Part shown: positions 46,374-55,324 of the stretch, in pieces
How the letters are laid out: each line of letters opens with the position of its first letter
How positions within the stretch are numbered: the first letter of the stretch is position 1
From: Streptomyces sp. NBC_01210
GTDB lineage: Bacteria; Actinomycetota; Actinomycetes; Streptomycetales; Streptomycetaceae
Length of the DNA stretch: 64,000 bases
NCBI RefSeq assembly: GCF_036010325.1
Contig: NZ_CP108549.1
Location: forward strand, 558,001 to 622,000
Reading direction: 5' to 3'
Made by a program: the position numbers and the translations under genes
Notes under the pieces: model-generated
The model's input: only the letters and a program-made list of their open reading frames with translations
What the model was told of the DNA's origin: nothing
Databases searched by the model: none

Positions 46374-47978
46374 TCAGACCTCCGTGGTGTGGTCGGTTCT
46401 TACCGCTTCCTGGATGGTCGGGCGGTCCGCACTCCTGCGGGGAGGCAGGAACAGCAGGCTGACAAGGGCGCCGAGAAGGGTGGCTCCAGCGGCGACCAGA
46501 GCGGTGACATGCATGGCGGACACGAACGAGTCGACGGCCCCGGCCGCAAGCCCGGACCCGCGCGGGCCGAGCGAATCGGCGACGGTCAGCGTGCTTTCGA
46601 CGGACTCCTCGGCCTTGTCGCGGACTGCGGCGGGCAGGTCCGCCAGCCGGTCGGCCATCTCGGAGCGGTAGACAGTGGACAGCACCGAGCCCAGCACGGC
46701 GACCCCGAGAGCGCCGCCGACCTGGCGGAACGTGGTGTTGACGGCCGAGCCGGTACCCGCTCTCTCCCGCGGCAGGGCGGACATGACGGCGGTCGTGGCG
46801 GGTGGCATCACGCACGCGATACCGACGCCCAGGACGAAGAAGACGGATTCGAGCAGCCACAGCTCGGTGTGCTCGTCGATGGTGGCGACGGTGAGAAACG
46901 CGAGTGTGGTCAACAGCATGCCGGTGACGCACACCGGGCGGATCCCGATCCGCTCGGCCGCGAGACTGGCCGGCGGGGAGAACGCCAACTGGGCCACGGC
47001 CAGGGGCAGCAGGCAGTATCCGGCCTCAAGCGGTGTCCATCCGCGCACACTCTGCAGATAGAAGACGAGGAAGAAGGTCGCACCGAGCAGTGCGAAGAAC
47101 ACAAGGCCGATGACGGATACGGCCGCCGAGAAACGCGGGACGCGGAAGAGGGCGATGTCCAGTGCGGGACGCCGGGTTCGCCGCTCCCAGGCGACGAAGA
47201 CAGCCAGCACGGTGAGCCCGCCGAACACGGGCCCCCACACCTGGGCCTGCGCCCAGTCGTCCGATTCACCGCCCTTGATGACGCCGTACACCAGCAGGGT
47301 CAGGCCGACGACGGACAGGGCGACGCCGGCCGGGTCGAAGCCGCCGCGTCCCGGGTCCCTGGACTCGGGTACGACGACGAGGGCGGCGACGGTTCCTACC
47401 GCGACGATCGGGATGTTGATCAGGAAGACCGAGCCCCACCAGAAGTGTTCGAGGAGTGCGCCGCCGGCGATGGGCCCGATGGCGACGGCGAGGCCGGCCG
47501 CGCCGGCCCAGATGCCGACGGCCTTGGCGTGCTCCGCGGGTGGGAAGACGTTCATGATGATCGCCAGCGTCGCGGGCATCGCCAGCGCGCCGCCTACACC
47601 GAGTCCGGCCCGGGCGACGATCAGCTCGTCGGCGCTGCCCGCGTAGGCGGACCACAGCGAGCAGGCACCGAAGACGACGAGCCCGGCCACCAGCGTGCGC
47701 TTGCGGCCCCAGCGGTCGGCGAGCACACCGGTGGTGAAGAGCAGCGCGGCGAAGACGAGCGTGTAGGAGTCGACCAACCACTGCAGCTCGCTCTGCGAGG
47801 CGCCCAGGCCGACGGATTCGGGCTGAGCCAGCGTCTTCAGCGCCACGCTCAGTATTGATGTGTCGAGGACCACGAGCAGGAGGCTGACGAGCAGCACGCC
47901 CAGGACCCACCAGCGGCGGGCGTCGGGGACGGGGACGGGGACCTGCTCGGCGGTACGGAGTCGGGGCTGTGTTGTCAC
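46374..47978 (-). CDS. MFS multidrug efflux transporter, DHA2 (EmrB/QacA) family, 14 TM
   Basis: 534 residues from GTG at 47978 (GAGGAG 8 bases upstream). It begins WWVLGVLLVSLLLVVLDTSI, typical of DHA2. Motif A is GVLADRWGRKRTLVAG, and motif C-like AIGPIAGGALLEHFWWGSVF follows; about 14 hydrophobic spans can be counted. A proton-driven exporter of drugs or the cluster's own metabolite. First gene of an operon with a TetR regulator and a hydrolase. A promoter and inverted repeat lie upstream (48041-48095). Confidence 0.92.
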   Translation of the reverse strand: MTTQPRLRTAEQVPVPVPDARRWWVLGVLLVSLLLVVLDTSILSVALKTLAQPESVGLGASQSELQWLVDSYTLVFAALLFTTGVLADRWGRKRTLVAGLVVFGACSLWSAYAGSADELIVARAGLGVGGALAMPATLAIIMNVFPPAEHAKAVGIWAGAAGLAVAIGPIAGGALLEHFWWGSVFLINIPIVAVGTVAALVVVPESRDPGRGGFDPAGVALSVVGLTLLVYGVIKGGESDDWAQAQVWGPVFGGLTVLAVFVAWERRTRRPALDIALFRVPRFSAAVSVIGLVFFALLGATFFLVFYLQSVRGWTPLEAGYCLLPLAVAQLAFSPPASLAAERIGIRPVCVTGMLLTTLAFLTVATIDEHTELWLLESVFFVLGVGIACVMPPATTAVMSALPRERAGTGSAVNTTFRQVGGALGVAVLGSVLSTVYRSEMADRLADLPAAVRDKAEESVESTLTVADSLGPRGSGLAAGAVDSFVSAMHVTALVAAGATLLGALVSLLFLPPRRSADRPTIQEAVRTDHTTEV

Positions 47979-48040
47979 GGTTTCCGCTCCTCGCAAGAAG
48001 AGGGTGCTGCGTGAACTGCCGTCTGGTTCCTTGCAGTTCG

Positions 48041-48095
48041 ACGCTAGGCCCGACTCTCCATCGAGTCAATGCCGTATCGAAACAACGTTGACTCG
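48041..48095 (-). promoter_or_regulatory. Promoter and inverted-repeat operator for the efflux operon
   Basis: On the minus strand TTGACT (48069-48064) and TAGCGT (48046-48041) are separated by 17 bases, a near-consensus vegetative promoter. CGAGTCAA (48062-48069) and TTGACTCG (48088-48095) form a perfect 8-bp inverted repeat, one arm of which overlaps the -35. The co-transcribed TetR regulator is the obvious candidate to bind here. Confidence 0.65.
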
Positions 48096-48105
48096 TATCT
48101 GGCCA

Positions 48106-48846
48106 TCAGAGACCGGCCCCCGGTCCGACCGCACATGCGACAACGAAGTGCCGGGCGACGACACCGCTTTGGAAGTGCCAGTCCGGTGCCGCCCGAGAGC
48201 GCCAGAGAGTTGTGTCCCGGCCGACCCGGCGCGGCTGAAAATGCACACGCGAGAAGTCCAGCCCCAACCCGATGCCCAGGGCCTTCGCATACGCCTCTTT
48301 GAGCGTCCACAGCCGTACGAGCATGCGATTGCGCTCGGCGTACGGGAGCAGCCGCAGCGCGGCGAGCTCCTCCGGGTGGCAGACCTTCTCCGGCAGCCCC
48401 GGCGTGAGCAGCAACCGGTCCTGGGCCTCCACGTCCACGCCGATCCGGAACGTGCCTGAGACACCGACCACCAGGAGACCGGCGGTGTGGCTGATGCCCC
48501 CGTCGAAGCCCGCCGGCTCGATGACGCCGGGGCGCCCGCGTGCGCCCCGCCCCAGCACCACACCCGCAGGATCGACGCCACCCGCAGCGGCGATCGCCTG
48601 ACGCAGCAGCAACCGGGACCCGAACAGCCGTGCCCGTAACGTGGGTTCACGCGTCGCCTGATACCTCGGCCAGTCCGCACCGAGCAGTTCGCGTGCCGGT
48701 GTGCACGGAGCGGACGCCCAGTCGGCCAGTCGTCCGTGACACACCGCGTACCCCTCGCGCCGCACGTTCTCGCTGACGGCACCCCAGGGCCCTGAATCGG
48801 GGAGGAGAGGGCCGACCGAGAAGGACGCCGCACCTGGTTCCACCAC
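48106..48846 (-). CDS. Sfp-type 4'-phosphopantetheinyl transferase
   Basis: 246 residues from GTG at 48846 (AGGAGG 8 bases upstream). Diagnostic motifs are GGISHTAGLLVVGVSG, IGVDVEAQDR (Mg-binding Asp/Glu) and LWTLKEAYAKALGIGL. It transfers phosphopantetheine from CoA to the Ser of carrier proteins. The three carrier domains in the divergent operon (51121, 54130 and 57420 regions) are its likely clients. Confidence 0.92.
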   Translation of the reverse strand: MVEPGAASFSVGPLLPDSGPWGAVSENVRREGYAVCHGRLADWASAPCTPARELLGADWPRYQATREPTLRARLFGSRLLLRQAIAAAGGVDPAGVVLGRGARGRPGVIEPAGFDGGISHTAGLLVVGVSGTFRIGVDVEAQDRLLLTPGLPEKVCHPEELAALRLLPYAERNRMLVRLWTLKEAYAKALGIGLGLDFSRVHFQPRRVGRDTTLWRSRAAPDWHFQSGVVARHFVVACAVGPGAGL

Positions 48847-49129
48847 AACCGCGTCCTCCTGTCGTTCCCCACGGTCTCCGCCTCGACGGCATCACACCCG
48901 TGCGGCACCGCGTGCCACCACACGACGTACACAAGCGCGTACCCACTGTTCTAGCGCCTCCGGGCGACGCAGTCCTGGAAACACCGGACCTGCGACGTGC
49001 ACATCAAGCGCGCCTTTACGACTCCTTTTCACCGCCCACCAAAGATGGAGGAACCAGGGTGGCACTTGGTGCCGCCTGGCCCGTATCCCGTACCGGCGGA
49101 GCAACCGCCGGCGAGCGACAGGGGAAGAG
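48847..49129. promoter_or_regulatory. Divergent promoter region between PPTase and the tetronate-type operon
   Basis: 283 bases with no gene. GGCAC-TTG-GTGCC (49061-49073) is a small dyad 57 bases before the operon's first ATG. An AT-richer stretch at 49010-49045 (CGCCTTTACGACTCCTTTTC) may carry the operon promoter. I could not identify clear SARP heptamers. Confidence 0.4.
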
Positions 49130-50929
49130 ATGCGCAGGACCTTGACGGACGCCGTACGCGCCGGCGTGGAACAACACCCCGAGCGGGCCGCGTTCGTGTA
49201 CCTGCACGAAGACGGCCGGAAGATGCGGCCCGAGCGGCTCACATACAGGGAACTGGACCGCCGGGCCCGCTTGGTGGCCAGCCGGCTGCGCGAAGCTTCC
49301 CAGGGCGACGACTCACGCCCGGTACTGCTGCTCTACCCGCCCACACTGGACTTCGTCACCGCGTTCCTCGGCTGCTTCTATGCCGGGCGCACGGCCATCC
49401 CCGCACCGCTCCCCGACGAGCCGGGTGAGCGGCTCGCCCGGGTGACGGGCATCCTGCGGGACGCCTCGGCGAGCGCGGTACTGACGCTTCCCGAGCACCG
49501 GCAGGCCCTCGCCGCCTGGCTGGCCGCCTCCGAAGAACGCGATGTGGTGTGCCTCGCGGCCGGCGGCGACGACCCCACAGAGCCCGACGCCTGGTTCTCG
49601 CCGCAGGTACGGGACGAGGACGTGGCCTTCCTGCAGTACAGCTCGGGCTCCACCAGTGAGCCCAAGGGAGTCATGGTCACGCACGCCAATCTGGCTGCCA
49701 ACCAGGAGGCCATCCAGCGGGCCATGGACACCAGAAAGGGCGTCGTCACCGGCAGCTGGCTGCCGCTCTACCACGACATGGGCCTCATCGGGATGACCCT
49801 GCACCCCCTGTGGATGGGCGGCACGAGCGTCCAGATGTCACCCATCTCGTTCATCAAGCAGCCGCACCGCTGGCTGCGCATGATTCACGACTACCGGGTC
49901 GAGGGCACCGCCTCACCCAACTTCGGCTACGAGCTGTGCACCCGCCGGGTCACCGAGGAACAGTCCGCCGGGCTCGACCTGTCCACCCTGCGCGTGGCAC
50001 TCAACGGGGCCGAGCCGGTGCGCGCCGGCACCATCCGCGCCTTCAGCGCGCGCTTCGCCACCAACAGACTGCGCCCCCAGGCCATGCTCCCCTGCTATGG
50101 GCTGGCAGAGAACACACTGCTGGTCTCCGGCGGCGACACCGCCGGGCCGCACATCGAACTGAGCGTGGACGCCCAGGGTCTGGAGAAGGACGAGCTACAG
50201 CCCGCACAACCCGGCCGGGCGACCAGAACCCTGGTCGGCTGCGGCCGCCCGAAGGGCACCGAGGTCCTCATCGTGGACCCGATGACCCTCGAGGCACTGC
50301 CGGACGGCCGGGTCGGCGAGATCTGGCTGCACGGCCCCTCGGTGGCCGCCGGCTACTGGAACCGCCCCCAGGAGACCGCCGAGTCCTTCCAGGCGTCGAC
50401 CGCGGACGGTCGCTCGGGGTACTTCCGCACCGGCGACCTCGGCGCCCTGCTCGGCGGGGAGTTGTACGTCACCGGGCGGATCAAGGAGATGCTCATCCAC
50501 CACGGCCGCAACCTCTACCCGCAGGACATCGAGAATGCCGTGCAGGACTCGGGGCCCGCGTTCCGCCGTGGCGGCGGCGCCGTGTTCACCGTCTTGGACG
50601 AAGAGGCCGAGCGCGCCCATGTGGTGGTCGTGCAGGAGATCCGCCCGCGCACCTACGACGAGCCGGACCTGCCGGGACTCGCCGCGTCGGTACGGGAGTT
50701 GGTGAGCCGCGAGTTCCAGCTGCCCGCCGCGAGCGTGGTGCTGGTGCGACCCGGTGTGATCCGCAAGACCACCAGCGGCAAGACACAGCGCACCCTCATG
50801 AGGCAGCTCTTCCTCGACGGAGCCCTGCCCGTCCTGCACCAGCGCCTGGAACGACCGGTCGTGGCTCTGATCGACGGCGGCGCCGACAACACCCCGGAGT
50901 CCGCCCCGCTGGCCGCCCCCGGTCGCTGA
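49130..50929 (+). CDS. Fatty acyl-AMP ligase (FAAL)
   Basis: 599 residues. Adenylating enzyme with P-loop-like LQYSSGSTSEPKGVMVTH (from about residue 168), LPLYHDMGLIGMTLHPLW (the FAAL-typical YHDMGLIG), SPNFGYELCTRRV, LPCYGLAENTLLVSGG and C-terminal RIKEMLIHHGRNLYPQDIE. FAALs activate free fatty acids as acyl-AMP and load them onto an acyl carrier protein, not CoA. It is followed 32 bases later by an ACP gene, so it should supply the starter fatty acid to the PKS. AGGGGAAGAG precedes the ATG. First gene of the seven-gene operon. Confidence 0.93.
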   Translation: MRRTLTDAVRAGVEQHPERAAFVYLHEDGRKMRPERLTYRELDRRARLVASRLREASQGDDSRPVLLLYPPTLDFVTAFLGCFYAGRTAIPAPLPDEPGERLARVTGILRDASASAVLTLPEHRQALAAWLAASEERDVVCLAAGGDDPTEPDAWFSPQVRDEDVAFLQYSSGSTSEPKGVMVTHANLAANQEAIQRAMDTRKGVVTGSWLPLYHDMGLIGMTLHPLWMGGTSVQMSPISFIKQPHRWLRMIHDYRVEGTASPNFGYELCTRRVTEEQSAGLDLSTLRVALNGAEPVRAGTIRAFSARFATNRLRPQAMLPCYGLAENTLLVSGGDTAGPHIELSVDAQGLEKDELQPAQPGRATRTLVGCGRPKGTEVLIVDPMTLEALPDGRVGEIWLHGPSVAAGYWNRPQETAESFQASTADGRSGYFRTGDLGALLGGELYVTGRIKEMLIHHGRNLYPQDIENAVQDSGPAFRRGGGAVFTVLDEEAERAHVVVVQEIRPRTYDEPDLPGLAASVRELVSREFQLPAASVVLVRPGVIRKTTSGKTQRTLMRQLFLDGALPVLHQRLERPVVALIDGGADNTPESAPLAAPGR

Positions 50930-50961
50930 GACCACCCGGACCCCCAAGGGAGAGGTACGCC

Positions 50962-51279
50962 ATGCACATCGCCCCCGAAACCCGCCCCGAGAATCTGGAC
51001 ATCGCGTTGTCCGGCCTGACCGCTCCGGACCTCGAGCAGTGGCTCACCGACCGCGTTGCCTTCCATCTGCACCGGTCCGCCGATGAGATCGACCCGACCA
51101 CACCGCTCGCCGACTACGGCATCGACTCGGTCGCGGCGATCGGCATCTGCGGCGAGATCGAGGAGCGGCATCGGCTGCCGGTCTCCCCGACCATCGCCTA
51201 TGACTTCCCCACGGTCCGCGCGATCAGTACGCATCTCGCCGAACGCCTCGCCGACGGTAGCGGCGGAGGGGCGTCATGA
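50962..51279 (+). CDS. Acyl carrier protein (starter-loading)
   Basis: 105 residues. The phosphopantetheine Ser is in LADYGIDSVAAIGI; the helix before it follows the carrier-protein pattern (LEQWLTDRVAFHLHRSADEI). It probably accepts the fatty acyl group from the FAAL and passes it to the KS domain next door. GGGAGAGG precedes the ATG. Its stop overlaps the PKS start (ATGA). Confidence 0.9.
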   Translation: MHIAPETRPENLDIALSGLTAPDLEQWLTDRVAFHLHRSADEIDPTTPLADYGIDSVAAIGICGEIEERHRLPVSPTIAYDFPTVRAISTHLAERLADGSGGGAS

Positions 51280-54200
51280 CCGACCGCGAACCGGTCGCGG
51301 TCGTCGGCCTCGACTGCCGCTTTCCGGGTGCCCGCGACCCGAAGGAGTTCTGGGAGCTCCTGATGGGGGGCCGGGACGGTACCCGCCGCGTCCCGGAACA
51401 GCGCTGGGACGCCGACCGCTACCACATGGCGCCCCCGACCAGTCCCGCCAGTACGTCCGAGGCCCGGCCGCCCGGCCGCAGCAACACCGTACGCGGTGGC
51501 TTCATCGACGATCCGGACGCCTTCGATCCACAGTTCTTCGGGATCTCACCACGCGAGGCGGCCGCCATGGACCCGCAGCAGCGGCTGCTGCTGCAGTGCT
51601 CCTGGCGCGCCATCGAGGATGCGGCGGTCGCCCCCGAGGACCTGGCCGGCACCGGAACCGGAGTGTTCGTCGGAGTCATGGCCAACGAATGGGCGTATCT
51701 GCAACTCTCGGACTACGACAGGATCACCGCCCGCTACGGTTCCGGCAACGGCTACTTCATGGGCGCCAACCGGGTCTCGTACCACCTCGACCTCAAGGGC
51801 CCCAGCCTGGCGGTGGACACGGCCTGCTCCTCGTCGCTCGTCGCCGTCCATCTCGCGGCAGGCGCACTGCGCGCGGGCGACTGCGACTACGCCCTGGCAG
51901 CGGGCACCAACCTGATCATGACGCCCGTCATCAACATCTTCTACGCCCAGGCCGGCCTCTCCGCGCCGGACGGACGATGCAAGCCCTTCAGCGCATCGGC
52001 CGACGGAATCGGACGGGCCGAGGGCATCGCGGTGCTGGTGCTGCGCCGGCTCAGCGACGCCTTGGCCGACCGCCAGCCGGTGTACGCCGTGCTGAGTGGG
52101 AGCGGGGTCAACCAGGACGGGCGCAGCAATGGGATCACCGCCCCCAATCGCTGGGCTCAGCAGCAACTCATCGAGGGCGTCTGGCAGTCGGCCGGGGTCA
52201 CCGCGGACGACATCCGCTTCATCGAGGCGCACGGCACCGGCACCCTGCTCGGCGACATGATGGAGGCGCAGGCGCTCGGTCACTTTGCCGGTGACCGCCG
52301 CGCCGGGAGCATCGCGCTGGGTTCGGTCAAGAGCAACTTCGGGCATGCCGAGGGAGCGGCCGGGATCGCCGGGATCCTCAAGACCGCGCTCGCTCTGCAT
52401 CACCGGACTGTGCCCCCCAGCCGCTTCGCCGACGACGAGAACCCCGAACTCCAGCTGGCCGAGCGGCGGCTTTCGCTGCTCAAGTCCCCGCTGCGGCTTC
52501 CGTCCGGCACCGTGCACGCCGCCGTCAGCAGCTTCGGCATCGGCGGCACCAACGCGCACGCGGTGCTGTCCTCGGCGCCTCGAGCGGTACACCGGTCCGG
52601 CGACAGGGCGCCGGGAGTGTTCACCGTGTCCGCCCGTTCCGCACGGCAACTGCGCCCCAACCTGCTGGCCCAGGCCGAGGCTCTGGCGCGCCTCCCCGAG
52701 GACCGGCTGGCGCAGCTGTGCTGGACCAGCAACCGGGTCAAGTCCCGGCTGCCGCACCGGGTGGCCGTCGCCGCGGCGGGCCTGACCGAACTGGTGGCGG
52801 GGCTGCGCGACGCGGCGGAGCGCTCCGAGGGCGGCGGGCCGGCCGGCGGCGCGCGGCGGACGGTACCCGCGGTGGCGTTCGCCTTCACCGGTCAGGGCGC
52901 GCAGCACCCCCGTATGGCCGCCTCCTGGTACACCGAGTCCCCCGTCTACGCACGGCTGCTGGACGAGATCGACAAGATTCTCGCCGGCCATCTCGGGCTG
53001 TCGGTGCGCGACGCCGTACTCGACGGCGACCCGGGCATCGACCGTACGGGCCTGGCCCAGCCCGCGCTGTTCGCGGTGGAGTACGCGATGGCCGGCACCC
53101 TCGTCGAGGCCGGGATCAGACCCTCGTTCGTCATCGGACACAGCGTCGGCGAGTTCGCCGCCGCGTGCACGGCCGGCGCGCTCGATCCCGGGGACGCCGC
53201 CAGGCTGGTCGCGCGCCGGGGCGCCCTGATGGAAGCACTCCCCGACGGGGGCGGCATGCTCTCGGTGCCGCTGGGCGCGACCGGTGTAGAGGCGCTGCTG
53301 GGCGAGGATGCGCGGCTGTGTGTTGCCGCGCTCAACGGCCCGGACAGCACGGTGGTCGCCGGCGATGTGGCCGAACTGGACGCGCTACGCGCCGCGTTGG
53401 CCGACCGCGGTATGGCCTCGCGTCCGCTGGCCGTCTCGCACGCCTTCCACTCGCCGCTGATGCGGCCCGTCGTGGCGGAGTTCCGCCGCACGGCAGACGT
53501 GCCGGTGCGCCGGCCCACAGTGCCGTACTTCTCCACCGTGTACGGGCGCCGCACGGCCGATGACGAGACCCTGGACGCGGACTACTGGACGGAACAGATC
53601 ACCGCGCCGGTACGGTTCGCCGAGGCCGCGACCGGGTTGTTCGCCGCCGGAGCCACCCACATCGTGGAGATCGGCCCGCGCGCCGCCCTCACTCCGCTGC
53701 TCGCGCGCCTCAAGCCGGACACCGGCCGCCCGGTGAGCTGCCACGCCGCCCACCCCGGGCACCGCGCGCCGGGGCACCGGCTGTACCAGCTGCTCGGGGA
53801 ACTGTGGTGTGCCGGGCTCACCCCCGACTGGGACGCGCTGTACCAGGAGGCGGACCGGGTGCCGCGCCGGCTGCCGCCGTATCTCTTCGACGACACCTTC
53901 CGCGCCTGGCGCTCCGCCGACGCACCAGAACTGCCCGTGTCCACTTCCCTCGCCACGGACGCGGCAGCCGCGGTACCGCCGACGGCGGACCGTGGAGAAT
54001 CGTGCCCGCCGACCCGTGCCGGTGAACCCCCGCACCTCGTCTCCGAGGTGACGCACCGTCTGATCTGCCAGGTCGGCGGGCACGAACCGCCCCAGGTGCA
54101 CGGCCGTTCACGCCTGCACGAAGACCTCGGCTTCGACTCGATCCAGGTGATGGAGCTCAAGACCCGTATCGAGAACGAGCTGCCCCGGCTCGGCAGTCTC

Positions 54201-54305
54201 CCGATCGAGGAGCTGCTCGCCAGTCTGGAGACCGTGGGCGACCTCACCCGCTATCTGCACGACCGTCTGCTGACACCGTCCATACCGGAAGGAAGGCACT
54301 CATGA
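51276..54305 (+). CDS. Type I polyketide synthase module, KS-AT-ACP
   Basis: 1009 residues. KS (about 5-425): active Cys184 in VDTACSSSLVAVH, His in EAHGTGT and KSNFGHAEG. AT (about 530-830): nucleophile Ser in GHSVGEFAAACTAG, and HAFH in VSHAFHS, the malonyl-CoA-selective signature. ACP (about 905-985): LHEDLGFDSIQVMELK with Ser near 955. No KR, DH, ER or TE domain, so one round of extension leaves an unreduced beta-ketoacyl-ACP, exactly the substrate needed for tetronate closure. ATGA overlaps on both sides. A single non-reducing module with separate loading ACP is small for a Streptomyces PKS. Confidence 0.93.
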   Translation: MTDREPVAVVGLDCRFPGARDPKEFWELLMGGRDGTRRVPEQRWDADRYHMAPPTSPASTSEARPPGRSNTVRGGFIDDPDAFDPQFFGISPREAAAMDPQQRLLLQCSWRAIEDAAVAPEDLAGTGTGVFVGVMANEWAYLQLSDYDRITARYGSGNGYFMGANRVSYHLDLKGPSLAVDTACSSSLVAVHLAAGALRAGDCDYALAAGTNLIMTPVINIFYAQAGLSAPDGRCKPFSASADGIGRAEGIAVLVLRRLSDALADRQPVYAVLSGSGVNQDGRSNGITAPNRWAQQQLIEGVWQSAGVTADDIRFIEAHGTGTLLGDMMEAQALGHFAGDRRAGSIALGSVKSNFGHAEGAAGIAGILKTALALHHRTVPPSRFADDENPELQLAERRLSLLKSPLRLPSGTVHAAVSSFGIGGTNAHAVLSSAPRAVHRSGDRAPGVFTVSARSARQLRPNLLAQAEALARLPEDRLAQLCWTSNRVKSRLPHRVAVAAAGLTELVAGLRDAAERSEGGGPAGGARRTVPAVAFAFTGQGAQHPRMAASWYTESPVYARLLDEIDKILAGHLGLSVRDAVLDGDPGIDRTGLAQPALFAVEYAMAGTLVEAGIRPSFVIGHSVGEFAAACTAGALDPGDAARLVARRGALMEALPDGGGMLSVPLGATGVEALLGEDARLCVAALNGPDSTVVAGDVAELDALRAALADRGMASRPLAVSHAFHSPLMRPVVAEFRRTADVPVRRPTVPYFSTVYGRRTADDETLDADYWTEQITAPVRFAEAATGLFAAGATHIVEIGPRAALTPLLARLKPDTGRPVSCHAAHPGHRAPGHRLYQLLGELWCAGLTPDWDALYQEADRVPRRLPPYLFDDTFRAWRSADAPELPVSTSLATDAAAAVPPTADRGESCPPTRAGEPPHLVSEVTHRLICQVGGHEPPQVHGRSRLHEDLGFDSIQVMELKTRIENELPRLGSLPIEELLASLETVGDLTRYLHDRLLTPSIPEGRHS

Positions 54306-55324
54306 CCGTCCCCACCGCGCACCTGGTCTCGGTCGGCACCTGTCTGCCGGGCGAACCGGTGGACAACGCGACACTGGCAAAACTCGTCGGCGTCGACGAG
54401 GGGTGGGCCGAGATGTTCATCGGCAACACCAGCAGGTACTTCGCCGTCGACCTGGCGACCGGTCACGTCCGGCACAGCCTCGCCGATATCGCGGCGACCG
54501 CCGGGGACCGGGCCCTGACGGAAGCGGGGCTGGAACCGGGGGACATCGACTGCATCGTCATGGGCACAGCCACCCCGGACCAGCTGATGCCCGCCACCGT
54601 GAACCTCGTGGCGGACCGTCTGGGCATCGACAACGTCCCCACCTACCAGCTCCAGTCCGGCTGTGCCGGGGCAGTTCAGGCACTCGACGTGGCCCGCACC
54701 CTGCTGCTCGCCGGGCGCTGCGCGACCGTGCTGGTGATCGGCGGCGATGTGTGCGCCAAACACCTGGAGACGGACTTCGACCCCGGCTCCCGTACCTCCG
54801 CCGAACTCGTCAACTATGTGCTCTTCGGCGACGGAGCAGGTGCCGCGGTGCTCAGCGCAGAGCCCCTCGGCCACGGCATCGAGATCCGCCAGGTGCTCAA
54901 TCGGCTGGTGGGCCTCGGCAAGAAGCCGGGTCAGGTCATCGACTGGTTCGGCCTCGGAGACCGGCACAGCGACCGGACGGTGATCTCCGAGGACTACAAG
55001 GCCATCGAAGCGGCCGTGCCCGGCCTGGCATCGCAGATGTTCTGGGAACTCCTCGACGACCTGGGCTGGGCGGCCGAGCAGGTGGACTACCTGCTCCCGC
55101 CCCAGCTCTCCGGCCGGATGAGCGACCGTATCTCCGCGGAGATGCCCGCCCCGGACGCCCGGCGCATCAACGTCGTACGCACCGTCGGCAACAACGGCAA
55201 CGCCCTGCCGTTCCTCCAGCTCGCCGAGCTGACCGAGCAGTGGCAGGGCCCCGGACGCGCCGTCGCGGTCGCTGTCGAGTCCAGCAAGTGGATCAAGTCC
55301 GGCATCGCCCTGGAGCGCACATGA
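54302..55324 (+). CDS. KAS III-like condensing enzyme (tetronate-forming type, RkD-like)
   Basis: 340 residues, thiolase fold of FabH type. Active Cys121 is in LQSGCAGAVQAL. The usual histidine motif (PHQAN) reads LLPPQLSG here, so the catalytic His is replaced by Pro. The Asn position is kept in TVGNNGNALPFL. In RK-682 biosynthesis a KAS III-like protein joins a beta-ketoacyl thioester to glyceryl-ACP, making the tetronate ring. The neighbours here (FkbH and a small ACP directly downstream) match that arrangement, so that role is preferred over fatty-acid initiation. Overlaps both neighbours by 4 bases. Confidence 0.85.
   Translation: MTVPTAHLVSVGTCLPGEPVDNATLAKLVGVDEGWAEMFIGNTSRYFAVDLATGHVRHSLADIAATAGDRALTEAGLEPGDIDCIVMGTATPDQLMPATVNLVADRLGIDNVPTYQLQSGCAGAVQALDVARTLLLAGRCATVLVIGGDVCAKHLETDFDPGSRTSAELVNYVLFGDGAGAAVLSAEPLGHGIEIRQVLNRLVGLGKKPGQVIDWFGLGDRHSDRTVISEDYKAIEAAVPGLASQMFWELLDDLGWAAEQVDYLLPPQLSGRMSDRISAEMPAPDARRINVVRTVGNNGNALPFLQLAELTEQWQGPGRAVAVAVESSKWIKSGIALERT

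Noticed and set aside
49051..49075. AGGGTGGCAC upstream of the FAAL gene resembles the T-box antiterminator motif
   Set aside because: The motif is not followed by the CCGCG part, no Stem I or specifier loop is visible, and T-boxes in actinobacteria are not expected before such an operon.
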